In this document: piece by piece, positions 1 to 9,354 of the stretch
Numbering within the stretch: position 1 is the stretch's first letter
Layout of the letters: the number at the start of each line of letters is the position of its first letter
Assembly: GCA_029259115.1 (NCBI GenBank)
Contig: JAPDJO010000050.1
Coordinates: 1-46,049 of the forward strand
Reading direction: 5' to 3'
Length of the DNA: 46,049 nucleotides
From: Thermoplasmatota archaeon
Lineage (GTDB): Archaea; Thermoplasmatota; E2; DHVEG-1; B18-G2
Made by a program: the position numbers and the translations under genes
Notes under the pieces: model-generated
Database searches by the model: none
What the model saw: only the letters and a program-made list of their open reading frames with translations
What the model was told of the DNA's origin: nothing

Positions 1-1
1 A

Positions 2-562
2 CAAAGACCAGAATACATAATAGTTGGTGAGATAAGAGGAAGAGAGGCATATGTTCTCTTCCAAGCAATGGCTACGGGTCATACAACTTACTCTACGATG
101 CATGCAGACTCTCCACAATCCTTGATACATAGATTGGAGGGTAAGCCGATAAACATACCGAGAGTTATGCTCCAAGCTCTCGAGGTCATAGCTATTCAGA
201 CAATAGCCAGAGTCAAAGGTAAAAGAGTGAGAAGATGCAAACAGGTTGTAGAGATAGTCGACATTGATCCAAAAACAAAAGAAATACTGACAAATGAGGT
301 ATTCAGATGGGATCCTGTTGAGGATACATTTATCTATTCGGGAAGGAGTTACATTCTTGAGAAGATAAGGGCATCGACAGGTATGAGCAAAGAGGAGATG
401 GTTGAAGAAATAAAGAGGAGGGTAAAGATACTGGAATGGATGAGAAAGGAAGGGATAAGATCTTACAAGGAGGTAGCCAAGATAGTTGCTGAATATGCTG
501 AGAAACCTGAAGAGGTTATGAAGAGGGTTGAGGAGGGGCTAAAGAAACATGCCTCTAAGTAG
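2..562 (+). CDS. Type II/IV secretion (TadA/GspE-like) ATPase, C-terminal part (5' truncated by window edge)
   Basis: The open frame runs in from the left edge in frame 2, so the gene starts outside the window; the ATG at 68 is internal. The first visible residues (RPEYIIVGEIRGREAYVLFQ) are the Walker B / Asp-box region of secretion-superfamily ATPases, followed by the His-box (MATGHTTYSTMHADS) and the C-terminal helical part. Such cytoplasmic hexameric ATPases power assembly of archaeal type IV pili, archaella and Tad systems. The stop overlaps the start of the first TadC-like gene by 14 nt, so it heads the pilus operon. The catalytic P-loop lies outside the window. The family is clear; which sub-type (pilus versus archaellum) is inferred from the pilin-like genes downstream. 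Confidence 0.93.
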   Translation, partial: QRPEYIIVGEIRGREAYVLFQAMATGHTTYSTMHADSPQSLIHRLEGKPINIPRVMLQALEVIAIQTIARVKGKRVRRCKQVVEIVDIDPKTKEILTNEVFRWDPVEDTFIYSGRSYILEKIRASTGMSKEEMVEEIKRRVKILEWMRKEGIRSYKEVAKIVAEYAEKPEEVMKRVEEGLKKHASK

Positions 563-1454
563 ATATAAAAAATTCTGTTATAGGCTGTTCAGGGATTTGG
601 CGGAAAACAGTGTTAGTGAGGGTCTGAAAGAAGATCTACTTAAAGCGAATATAGACATACGACCAGCTGCTTATATTGCAACAGCATGGATGAACACAAT
701 AATCTCTATAATAGTGAGTGAGATAGCGATAGTCGCTTTACTATTTCTTATCTTACCTACACTCGGATTCAATATCATCAAGCTTTCATCTCCTTCCGCA
801 ATAGATGTTTTGATTTTTCTTGTGGTGATCATGATACCCTTTGGGATCGGATTTCTGGTATATTTTATTCACCTGTTATATCCAAAAAGCAGAGCAAAAT
901 ATAGAGGAAAACGAATAGATTTCTCCCTACCCTATGCGCTCAACTTCATATCGGCTATGTCAGCTGCTGGTGCTCCACCTCACGAAATATTCATAAGCCT
1001 TTCAAAGCAGAGTATATACGGCGAGGTTAGAGAGGAGGCAGCCCGAATAGCCAAGGACATGAAACTTCTTGGTATAGATGTTGTGACAGCATTGAAAAAA
1101 GCGATGGAAAGAACGCCGTCGGAACGCTTCAAAGAATTCCTCCAAGGAGCTATTGTTACAATAACATCTGGAGGGAGATTAAAGCCATACTTCATGGCAA
1201 AAGCGGATCAATATATGAGAGAAAATAGACAAAGACAAAAAACATTTCTCGAAACTTTGACTGTTATGGCTGAGAGCTATGTTACTGCTGCGGTTGCGGG
1301 TCCACTTCTCATGTTGATTGTTCTTCCCTTACTCATGATAGTTCAGGGTAGTTTTGGTCAGATTAAAGTACTGTATCCTATCGTTGGAATTATATTACCT
1401 CTGATACATTTTGGCTTCGCTATGGCTATTCGTACCATGACACCTGAGGTGTAA
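549..1454 (+). CDS. TadC/GspF-like pilus assembly membrane protein (first copy)
   Basis: A 301-residue polytopic membrane protein with hydrophobic segments at about residues 45-110 and a C-terminal pair at about 230-295. A cytoplasmic helical stretch in between (about 120-215) contains the type II secretion F-domain pattern (LPYALNFISAMSAAGAPPHE). This is the membrane platform on which the secretion ATPase acts. It overlaps the ATPase gene by 14 nt and is separated from a second homologue by 2 nt. A tandem pair of F-domain proteins is typical of Tad and of archaeal EppA-dependent pilus loci; archaella normally have a single FlaJ/ArlJ, so the pair favours a pilus. Confidence 0.88.
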   Translation: MPLSRYKKFCYRLFRDLAENSVSEGLKEDLLKANIDIRPAAYIATAWMNTIISIIVSEIAIVALLFLILPTLGFNIIKLSSPSAIDVLIFLVVIMIPFGIGFLVYFIHLLYPKSRAKYRGKRIDFSLPYALNFISAMSAAGAPPHEIFISLSKQSIYGEVREEAARIAKDMKLLGIDVVTALKKAMERTPSERFKEFLQGAIVTITSGGRLKPYFMAKADQYMRENRQRQKTFLETLTVMAESYVTAAVAGPLLMLIVLPLLMIVQGSFGQIKVLYPIVGIILPLIHFGFAMAIRTMTPEV

Positions 1455-1456
1455 AA

Positions 1457-2392
1457 ATGCCAAGATTCAAAAAATCGGGAAGAGAAAAAAATAAAGATAT
1501 TGCGTCAATCTCGCCAGTTTTGACCTTAGAAACTCTACTCTTCAGTAAAAGGTTTGCAAATGTGGTAACTGGTATATCCGTAACATCATCAACTGTACTC
1601 ATCATACTCGCTTTATTAAGTATACTAGGTGTTGTTCAATTACCATTGTCCGTAAACGACCTGATAGTTTTGGCCATTCTGAGCGGAACATCCATCTATG
1701 GTTTCTATCAGTATTTCCGTTCGAGATATATATGGAAGATAGACGATATATTTCCGGACTTTGTCAGAGATCTTGCTGAATCAAGGAGAGCTGGTATGAC
1801 CTTTACTAAGGCTATACTTATGGCAGCAAAGAGTAACTATGGTTTACTTACTCCTCATATTAAGAAAATGGCTAGGCAGATATCTTGGGGGGCGAGTGTG
1901 CATGAAGCGATGGATGAATTTGCAAAACATATAGGAACCCCTTTGGTCAAAAGAATCATATCTCTAATAAATGAGGCTACTAGGAGTGGTGGATCAGTTA
2001 CAGATGTTCTTATGGCTGCTGCCAATGATGCCAGGGAGTATCAGTTCCTTAGAAAAGAAAGGAGAGCAAGCATATCATCCTATGTTATAGTTGTGTACGT
2101 ATCATCTTTAGTGTTCCTTCTAATAACACTGATAATTATTAAACAATTCTTGCCTATGTTTAGTGGAGAGGCAATGACAGGTTTGAGCAGTGTAGTCACG
2201 GGTACATCCGCAACGCCGCAAATGCAAGAGATCAAGCTACTCTATTTCTATGCAGTGATCATACAAAGCATCGGATCAGGTATCGTTGCAGGAGTATTCG
2301 AGGATGGGCATTTTGAATCTGGTGTAAAACATGCTTTTATACTTTCAATAATTACCTGGCTATCATATAAATTATTTGTTCCTGGAATATAA
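1457..2392 (+). CDS. TadC/GspF-like pilus assembly membrane protein (second copy)
   Basis: A 311-residue homologue of the preceding gene. The F-domain signature is at about residues 97-205 (FPDFVRDLAESRRAGMTFTK), with transmembrane segments at about 38-90, 210-230 and 260-310. It probably forms a heteromeric inner-membrane platform with its neighbour. It starts 2 nt after the upstream stop and ends 53 nt before the giant pilin-like gene, which has its own strong ribosome binding site. I see no sign of damage. The family is clear; the exact pilus type is inferred. Confidence 0.87.
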   Translation: MPRFKKSGREKNKDIASISPVLTLETLLFSKRFANVVTGISVTSSTVLIILALLSILGVVQLPLSVNDLIVLAILSGTSIYGFYQYFRSRYIWKIDDIFPDFVRDLAESRRAGMTFTKAILMAAKSNYGLLTPHIKKMARQISWGASVHEAMDEFAKHIGTPLVKRIISLINEATRSGGSVTDVLMAAANDAREYQFLRKERRASISSYVIVVYVSSLVFLLITLIIIKQFLPMFSGEAMTGLSSVVTGTSATPQMQEIKLLYFYAVIIQSIGSGIVAGVFEDGHFESGVKHAFILSIITWLSYKLFVPGI

Positions 2393-2445
2393 AATCAGAA
2401 AAATATATTACTGTCATATGGTATGAGTAAGGAGGGGATGTAAAA

Positions 2446-5400
2446 ATGAAAAAAAAGACGATTGGTAGGTTGTATAAAGCGGTATCTCCAGTAATAGGGA
2501 CCATACTTGTGGTTGCTATAATCATATCTTCTATAACCGCTGTGATGATATGGGGCATACCTTACTTAGAAAGAACCAAGGCAGAGGCTCAACAGAGAGA
2601 TGTGTATCATCAGTTAGATCTTGCAAATGAGGCTATAAGAGATCTAATAAGCAGTGGTAAAGGTTCATCGAGAGAAATTAGATTATCCATGGAATCTGGG
2701 ACAATATCATTCGAAAACGAGCAACCAAGCCATGTCCTCATGTATGCAACGAGTAGCGACTACAATTTCTCTGTCGGTGGGTTAGATGATCTTGATAACA
2801 ACTTCATATTGAATATGGAAAAGGGAAGCGCAGATAAGGCAAATATATATAGATTTAATCCAGAAACATCTCTGCCCCCATATTATAGCACATCAAGCGA
2901 GCCAACAGCCTCCTACTATGGTAGTTTCTTGAGAAGAGTTCCTTTCAATCTCACCGATTCAAATAATACTGCTTACAAGATAACGAGCGGTAGTAGTACA
3001 CCACCTTCTCCTACGTCATTCACTTCAGAATACACATCGACAGAATATCAAAATGCTGGATATGATGATGACGAGAGCAATGCTTGGCATGGAGCAACTG
3101 GTACAGATGGCAAGTTTACAAATCTGATGTATAAATTCAAGATAGGAGATTATAATGCTAGTAATTTAGAAAAGATGGAGCTGAGATGGAAAGGCATAGA
3201 TACGCTCTCGGATGGAGGGTATCAGGGATTTTACATATGGAACCGATCCTCCAGTTCTTGGGAGCAGATAGGAGGAAATGGAGTCGCTTTGAGATTCGAT
3301 GGATTAAATGATAGAATCAATGTTCCGTGCAAGGAATATCTCAAGTATAAAGGAGGAAATTTAACCATTTGTGCATGGGTGTATGTTGAGGATGGAGAAA
3401 CTAATGGAAAAATAGTTTCTAAACCATGGAATGGACAAGGTCAGTACAATTATTATCTCTACCTCACTGGTGGAAAATTGGCACTATTTGTTGGTAACGG
3501 TACAGTATCCAAATATATAGTAGATCCTGATCCTGTATCTACAAAAGAATGGCATTACGTGACTGGAGTTTTGCACAGCGATGGGCTTATGGAGCTGTAT
3601 GTGGACGGAGAACTCAAAGCATCTGATAGCTATTCCATAACTAACTGGAATCCATCAAAAGGGGATCACAACATTAATCTGTGCATAGGTTCGCTTTACC
3701 CATACGGTTCTGGATGGGCTGGCAATGAGGGCTTTTCCTTTAGAGGTTTACTGCGTGACGTGTGCATATACAATGATTCTCTTGAGCAGAGCGAAATACT
3801 CCAGAATATGGAAGGGAACATGGTTACAGATGACTTACTAGGTTGGTGGAAACTTGATGATGCCCAAGGAACAGTTGCTCATGACGTAGCTAGACGCAAC
3901 GATGGTACACTTATGGATGGATGCAAATGGATAACAAACAGGGGAACATTTGCTTTGGAATTCGATGGAGTGGATGATTATGTGGGAGTGCCTGATTTAA
4001 ACCTTCATAATTCAAATAGTTTAACTATCGAAGCATGGGTGAAAGGCAACTCCTGGGCAGGTCAACCAGCTATAGTATTTTTTGGTGATGGTATATCGGC
4101 AGGTCAGTGGTCTATCGTTTTGTCGGTTTATAATAATAAATTTAGATTTGGTTTAGAATCCGGTACAACGGATTACAACACATGGGGTAATACAGTGTTA
4201 GATACAGGCGTTTGGTATCACTTGGTAGCAGTCAAAAATGGAACAGTAGTGAGAACATATATAAATGGAGTGCAAGATGACAGCGGAACTGCCCCTTCAA
4301 CAACTAATGATGTTACTAATCATCGAATTGGAGCAATGTATACCACGAACCCAGATTATTACTTCAACGGCACCATCGACGAAGTCCGTATTTACAACAG
4401 AGCATTAACCGCTGATGAAATTTATCAGAATTATCTTGGGAATGTTACAACTGCAGGCTTAGTTTCATGGTGGAAATTTGATGAAGGGTATGGAAATGTC
4501 CTGCACGATTCTGTTGGTGAAAATCATGGTAGGATACATGGTGCACAGTGGATTGACTACAAGAATTTCGCATTAAAATTCGATGGTGAAAGAGACTATG
4601 TATTGATTCCGGATTCAGATAGCCTTGATATTTCAGACAATATTACTGTGGAGACCCGCGTATGGTATGCTGGAGGGAGTAGCAAAACTGTATGGGCAAA
4701 GGATACAGATCATGACATAGGTTGCAACCTTTACGATCCTGCAAGCGACAATTACGCTCCCGGTGACGTAGTTAGATATGCAGTGCCAGAAAATGGAACA
4801 GGGAACTTAATGATCTACGAATTCACTGGAAGTATGGATTCTCACTATGGGAGAACCGGCATATATCTTCGACTAAAGATCGGAGAAAAACCACCGGTTT
4901 CAGAAGATATAGTCAAATTGGAAGTCTGGGATTTAACGGAAAATTGCAAAGTCTTGGAAGATTTATACAAGACTTCGGATTTTGGCACTAAAGATATAAC
5001 AAAATATTGGTATGGTTACCAGATAGGACATCATCCTAGATTTTTCGCATATAGTGGACATTCTTACAGAGTGGTTGTGTACTATTATGCGAATGTCCCC
5101 GTCTATATAGAAAGATTAACATTTGATCGGTATCATAGACCACCAGTAGAGAAGGGATCAGCGTGGAGATTGTATACGACTGGTGGAACGTTCCAGTTTT
5201 TAGTTTGGCATCCAGATGGCACCTATTCATATGCAAATTATTATGGTTTGACATCATACTGGAGAGGGTGGGTGGACTTAACCGCAAGTTACAGTTCTGT
5301 AGACGGGTTCAAATTATATGTCAATGGTAACGAAGTTACACCATCCTATGTTAGATTCTTGGGTAAGAGTATAAGAACCACATCCAGTCCAGTATACATA

Positions 5401-8400
5401 GGATCCGGTTATCATAAATTTCCGGGAATGGTAGATTATGTTAGGATATATAATAGAGTTCTAACAAGTAGTGAAGTAAAACAAAACTATCTTGAGAAAG
5501 TTACGACCGACGGGCTCGTCTCTTGGTGGGATTTCAACGAGGGTTACGGAAATGTAGTGCATGATAAAATCGGTGACAATGATGGAACCATATACGGTGC
5601 AGATTGGGTCTACACAGATGGAGGCTCCTTAGAATTTGATGGTGTAGACGACTACGTATCTGGAAAGGGAACAGCAACTTTTGATGATTTCACTATAATA
5701 GCTACGGTCAAGCAAGAAGGATGGCATGGACACCATGAACCTATCTTTGCGTGGGCTAACTCAACAGATGGTTTGTATCTGATATTGAGCAAAGATAAGT
5801 ATCTGAGAGTCGGCGTAGAAGTTAATGACAATTTCCACCATGAAGGACTGTACTACATAGGGGATAACTACATTGGGAAAGAAAAGATGTATGCGGCTAG
5901 ATGGGATGGTGATACTGGTTCAGTAAAGGTTTACATAGATGGTAATTCAGTTGGCGAATCCACATCATATCCAACTGGGTCGATAGACCTAAGCAAAGGT
6001 GTTAACTTCTGTATAGGGAAGAGCACAACTGGCTACTGGGGCGAAACTAGTGCAAGATTTTGGGGAAAGATATCGGAGATTTTGGTTTACAATAGAGCAC
6101 TCAGTGATAGTGAGATACAAGATATATACTCGGGCAGTATAGTAACGAGCGGTTTAGTAGCATGGTGGAGATTTGACGAGGCTAAAGGCATAACTTTAAA
6201 TGATTTTGCTGGTAACAATATAGGAAAACTCGTTAATGGCCCGGTTTGGAGAGGAGATATACCTCCCACAAACGAGAACCTCTATGTCGAAACAATTTTA
6301 GGCAATCTTTCAAACTACGTAGATGACTCTAACTATGTAAAAATATGTGTGGTTGGTGGTAAAGGAGAAAGTTTCACTTCTCCTTCATCCTGTACATCTT
6401 GGTACTATGACAGAAACAAAGCATATTGTACATGGATAGATGCCTATAATGAGGATGAGTACTATGTGCAATACAGTACAGATGGGGGAGCCACTTGGAC
6501 TAACGATCCCAATTCACCTTACTTCCCTGGAACAACGCAATCTGAACCAATATATTTCGGTCCAGAAAAACAGATAAAATTCAGAGTAAAATCTGTTAAA
6601 GATGGCATATCTTCAGGATGGTCAACCTCTGGTTACATATATACAGCTCCAGGAAAACCAGAGAATGTTCAGGCTGTCTCTGTGTCATCGGATTCGATAA
6701 ATGTAACATGGACAGACAACTCGAGTTATGAGTCTGGATATGTTATTTATAGATCTACAAATGGTGGAAATTATGAATTTTTAACATCTGTGCCAGCTAA
6801 TACAGAATATTACCTAGACACAAGTGTAACTGCTGGTAATACCTACACATATAGAGTCTACGCGTACAAGAGCATAAGTAATCCCAAGATAAATATATAT
6901 AGTGATCCTGGAAATAGTTCTCTCGTATCCCCAACAGAATGGTGGGATACAAACTGGCAGTACTATAAAGTCTGCAATATCGATACAAACGGGTATTCAG
7001 GATACTATCAGATGAGAATAAAAGTCGGTTACAGTTCGGGGGGAGACGTATCATGTGAAGGTCATTGCCAACCAGATTTTGACGACATCCGTTTTGTCGA
7101 TACCGACAACTCGACAGTGTTGCCACATTGGAAAGAGACTTATGTGGATTCTCAATTTGCCATATTTTGGGTTAATGTTTCAGCAGATGCAATGAGTGAT
7201 GGAAAAATACTCATGTATTATGGTAACCCATCTGCTACTGATGCAAGCGATGGAGATTCAACTTTCATATTTTTTGATGATTTTACAACAGATACAACAG
7301 GCAATTATAACATAGTTGCAGGAGATGATAATAAAGCCCACTTGGTAGGCAATAATTTCTTCAGTGTGCAAGATGGAGTTCGAATGATATGGAAGACTAA
7401 AATTACAAATTTTGATGCTAATCAATGGGGCTCTTATATAGGTTTTTATTATGGAGATGTGTTAAATTCTCCACGTTACATGAATAACAGATGGTGGAGT
7501 ATTATTAGTAGCGACACAGATGCTGGAGCAAGCGATAGTCCATTAACATTAGTTTTGCAGGCAGGTTCAGAAAAAGCAGGGACTGTTACAAAAGTAAAAC
7601 AGGTAATGCAATTTAGCTTGAATAGAGCATATTATTTTGAGCATTGTATGTCTCAAACAAAAATAAAAACAAGAGCCAGAGATGCTAATTTTTTGGAGAT
7701 TACATCTGCAGAGCTAACAACAGGAATAGCTGATATTTCCACACTAAACTATGCAATGATTATGCTATGGCATTGTAATGAAGATGGCACAGAGTGGGAT
7801 TGGTCATGGAATTCCGTAGAACAAGCAGTAAGAATGTACGTAAAGAGAGATGGTTGGAGTATAATAGATACACTTAGTGATTGGTTTGGTATTGCTAAAT
7901 GGGTTGATACAGAACCACGATGGAGCGGTTTCAGTAGTGAACAAACTCAACCAACAGTTCTATGCCTTTCAGGTGACACTCGAGTAGAGATGATTAGTGG
8001 TGAGTACAAGGAGATACAAGATATAGGAAAAGGAGACATACTTCTATCCTACGATCCTGAAAGAGGAGAGTATACATCATGCAAGGTCGTATCTGTAGGT
8101 ACATCTACCCAGCAAGTTTATAGTATAAATGATGGACTGTTGTACATCACGGATACCCATCCATTGTATGCAAGAAAAAGTGATGGGTATGAAGGCTGGG
8201 TTACGATAAATCCAGAAAAGATGAAAGAACATTATGGTATTAGTGAGGTTAGAAAGCTAGAGATCGGAGACAAACTTTATTGCAGATACGATGGATGGGA
8301 TGTAGAGGTAACGTCGATAGTACCTCAAGATGTGAGAGAGGTTTACAATTTAGAGTTAACATACCCATACACATTCTTTGCCAACGGAACACTTACTAGA

Positions 8401-9354
8401 GCTATGCCTTCTACTCACATGAGAAGCTCCTCTCACACGATGTATGAAAACTATGTCGAGTTGTCTATATATTTCATACAGAATGATTCTACTCCACCTT
8501 CTACAACCATAACTTCTACGGATCCAGTACTCGTTGATGGGAAAACAACCTCATCTACAATAACTTTCTACTGGTATAGTACTGACAATCTATGTCCGTC
8601 TGACGATCTTGTCTATTGCTGGATGCTTGTTGGCAGAGATTTGGATTGGAGCAATTGGACTTCTCAAACTTATGTAACATACACAGATCTGGTTCCTGGA
8701 GACTATGTATTCAAGGTAAGAGCCAAAGATCTTGCAGGTAATGTTGAAAGACCATCATCACTCAACACATTATCATTTACCGTATTGGAGGCTAGCGAAA
8801 CCATTTCGATATCTGCATCACCAGGAGTACCAACTACAGTGACTACTAGTGAACCCCTCAAAGGTTTTGTCCTCATTGACTTATACAACGGCAGTGTCAA
8901 CCTAGGTAAGATATGGCTCTTGACACCAGGAGAAGTAGAGTATAGAATACCGACGAGTGAGGGAACTTATGGAGTCTCTCTACTCGATGGAGGGATATCT
9001 ATGATATATCCTGATGGTAGCGCTATTGTAGGAGAGCCCATAATCTCCATGGGGAATTCCATGATCCATTTACATTTCATACATATGTTTGGTAGTACAT
9101 TCTCTTTCTCAGGTAGAGGTACGTGCAAATTCAAGTTTACGCTTTCTCAAAGCAAGATACTCCAGTATCGCGTACCTGTTTATAATCTGAGATTCCAGTT
9201 CTTTGGCGAAACTTCAGAGGGATGGACCAACTATTTCAAGATATATCATTCATTCAAAAAGATGGGAGAAAATGAGGTGGCTAAATTCAATCAACCTGTA
9301 AACTTGGTATTGGGATACTCATCGATAAAGGTTGAGGAGAGTGGGTTTGGATGA
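2446..9354 (+). CDS. Giant pilin-like adhesin with four LamG-like domains, fibronectin III, DUF2341 and a HINT domain
   Basis: 2302 residues. A strong ribosome binding site (GGAGGGG, 2431-2437) precedes the ATG. The N-terminus has the archaeal pilin pattern (KAVSPVIGTILVVAIIISS), with probable prepilin-peptidase cleavage before the VSPVIG stretch, so the protein is likely a pilus subunit or pilus-anchored adhesin. Domains: LamG-like jellyrolls at about 280-465, 500-660, 707-1035 (carrying an insertion) and 1059-1230, joined by linkers of the type GLVSWWKFDEGYGN; fibronectin III at about 1401-1490; DUF2341 at about 1498-1600; an unassigned region at 1605-1835; HINT at 1840-1981 starting with Cys1840 (CLSGDTRVEM); an Ig/FN3-like stretch at about 2010-2110; a pilin-type beta-rich C-terminus. 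The HINT keeps the TDTHPLY block but ends FFANGT with no His-Asn, so C-terminal cleavage looks lost. LamG domains usually bind glycans. Normal pilins are below about 250 residues, so the size is remarkable. Its stop overlaps the next start (ATGA). Confidence 0.9.
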   Translation: MKKKTIGRLYKAVSPVIGTILVVAIIISSITAVMIWGIPYLERTKAEAQQRDVYHQLDLANEAIRDLISSGKGSSREIRLSMESGTISFENEQPSHVLMYATSSDYNFSVGGLDDLDNNFILNMEKGSADKANIYRFNPETSLPPYYSTSSEPTASYYGSFLRRVPFNLTDSNNTAYKITSGSSTPPSPTSFTSEYTSTEYQNAGYDDDESNAWHGATGTDGKFTNLMYKFKIGDYNASNLEKMELRWKGIDTLSDGGYQGFYIWNRSSSSWEQIGGNGVALRFDGLNDRINVPCKEYLKYKGGNLTICAWVYVEDGETNGKIVSKPWNGQGQYNYYLYLTGGKLALFVGNGTVSKYIVDPDPVSTKEWHYVTGVLHSDGLMELYVDGELKASDSYSITNWNPSKGDHNINLCIGSLYPYGSGWAGNEGFSFRGLLRDVCIYNDSLEQSEILQNMEGNMVTDDLLGWWKLDDAQGTVAHDVARRNDGTLMDGCKWITNRGTFALEFDGVDDYVGVPDLNLHNSNSLTIEAWVKGNSWAGQPAIVFFGDGISAGQWSIVLSVYNNKFRFGLESGTTDYNTWGNTVLDTGVWYHLVAVKNGTVVRTYINGVQDDSGTAPSTTNDVTNHRIGAMYTTNPDYYFNGTIDEVRIYNRALTADEIYQNYLGNVTTAGLVSWWKFDEGYGNVLHDSVGENHGRIHGAQWIDYKNFALKFDGERDYVLIPDSDSLDISDNITVETRVWYAGGSSKTVWAKDTDHDIGCNLYDPASDNYAPGDVVRYAVPENGTGNLMIYEFTGSMDSHYGRTGIYLRLKIGEKPPVSEDIVKLEVWDLTENCKVLEDLYKTSDFGTKDITKYWYGYQIGHHPRFFAYSGHSYRVVVYYYANVPVYIERLTFDRYHRPPVEKGSAWRLYTTGGTFQFLVWHPDGTYSYANYYGLTSYWRGWVDLTASYSSVDGFKLYVNGNEVTPSYVRFLGKSIRTTSSPVYIGSGYHKFPGMVDYVRIYNRVLTSSEVKQNYLEKVTTDGLVSWWDFNEGYGNVVHDKIGDNDGTIYGADWVYTDGGSLEFDGVDDYVSGKGTATFDDFTIIATVKQEGWHGHHEPIFAWANSTDGLYLILSKDKYLRVGVEVNDNFHHEGLYYIGDNYIGKEKMYAARWDGDTGSVKVYIDGNSVGESTSYPTGSIDLSKGVNFCIGKSTTGYWGETSARFWGKISEILVYNRALSDSEIQDIYSGSIVTSGLVAWWRFDEAKGITLNDFAGNNIGKLVNGPVWRGDIPPTNENLYVETILGNLSNYVDDSNYVKICVVGGKGESFTSPSSCTSWYYDRNKAYCTWIDAYNEDEYYVQYSTDGGATWTNDPNSPYFPGTTQSEPIYFGPEKQIKFRVKSVKDGISSGWSTSGYIYTAPGKPENVQAVSVSSDSINVTWTDNSSYESGYVIYRSTNGGNYEFLTSVPANTEYYLDTSVTAGNTYTYRVYAYKSISNPKINIYSDPGNSSLVSPTEWWDTNWQYYKVCNIDTNGYSGYYQMRIKVGYSSGGDVSCEGHCQPDFDDIRFVDTDNSTVLPHWKETYVDSQFAIFWVNVSADAMSDGKILMYYGNPSATDASDGDSTFIFFDDFTTDTTGNYNIVAGDDNKAHLVGNNFFSVQDGVRMIWKTKITNFDANQWGSYIGFYYGDVLNSPRYMNNRWWSIISSDTDAGASDSPLTLVLQAGSEKAGTVTKVKQVMQFSLNRAYYFEHCMSQTKIKTRARDANFLEITSAELTTGIADISTLNYAMIMLWHCNEDGTEWDWSWNSVEQAVRMYVKRDGWSIIDTLSDWFGIAKWVDTEPRWSGFSSEQTQPTVLCLSGDTRVEMISGEYKEIQDIGKGDILLSYDPERGEYTSCKVVSVGTSTQQVYSINDGLLYITDTHPLYARKSDGYEGWVTINPEKMKEHYGISEVRKLEIGDKLYCRYDGWDVEVTSIVPQDVREVYNLELTYPYTFFANGTLTRAMPSTHMRSSSHTMYENYVELSIYFIQNDSTPPSTTITSTDPVLVDGKTTSSTITFYWYSTDNLCPSDDLVYCWMLVGRDLDWSNWTSQTYVTYTDLVPGDYVFKVRAKDLAGNVERPSSLNTLSFTVLEASETISISASPGVPTTVTTSEPLKGFVLIDLYNGSVNLGKIWLLTPGEVEYRIPTSEGTYGVSLLDGGISMIYPDGSAIVGEPIISMGNSMIHLHFIHMFGSTFSFSGRGTCKFKFTLSQSKILQYRVPVYNLRFQFFGETSEGWTNYFKIYHSFKKMGENEVAKFNQPVNLVLGYSSIKVEESGFG
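7963..8388 (+). other. HINT domain coding segment in the giant pilin-like gene
   Basis: Encodes about residues 1840-1981 of the 2302-aa protein. It opens with Cys (CLSGDTRVEM), has the TDTHPLYAR block B equivalent and ends with YTFFANGTL, a hedgehog/intein-like last strand. The terminal His-Asn of the two downstream HINT domains is missing, so at most N-terminal chemistry is expected. Confidence 0.72.
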
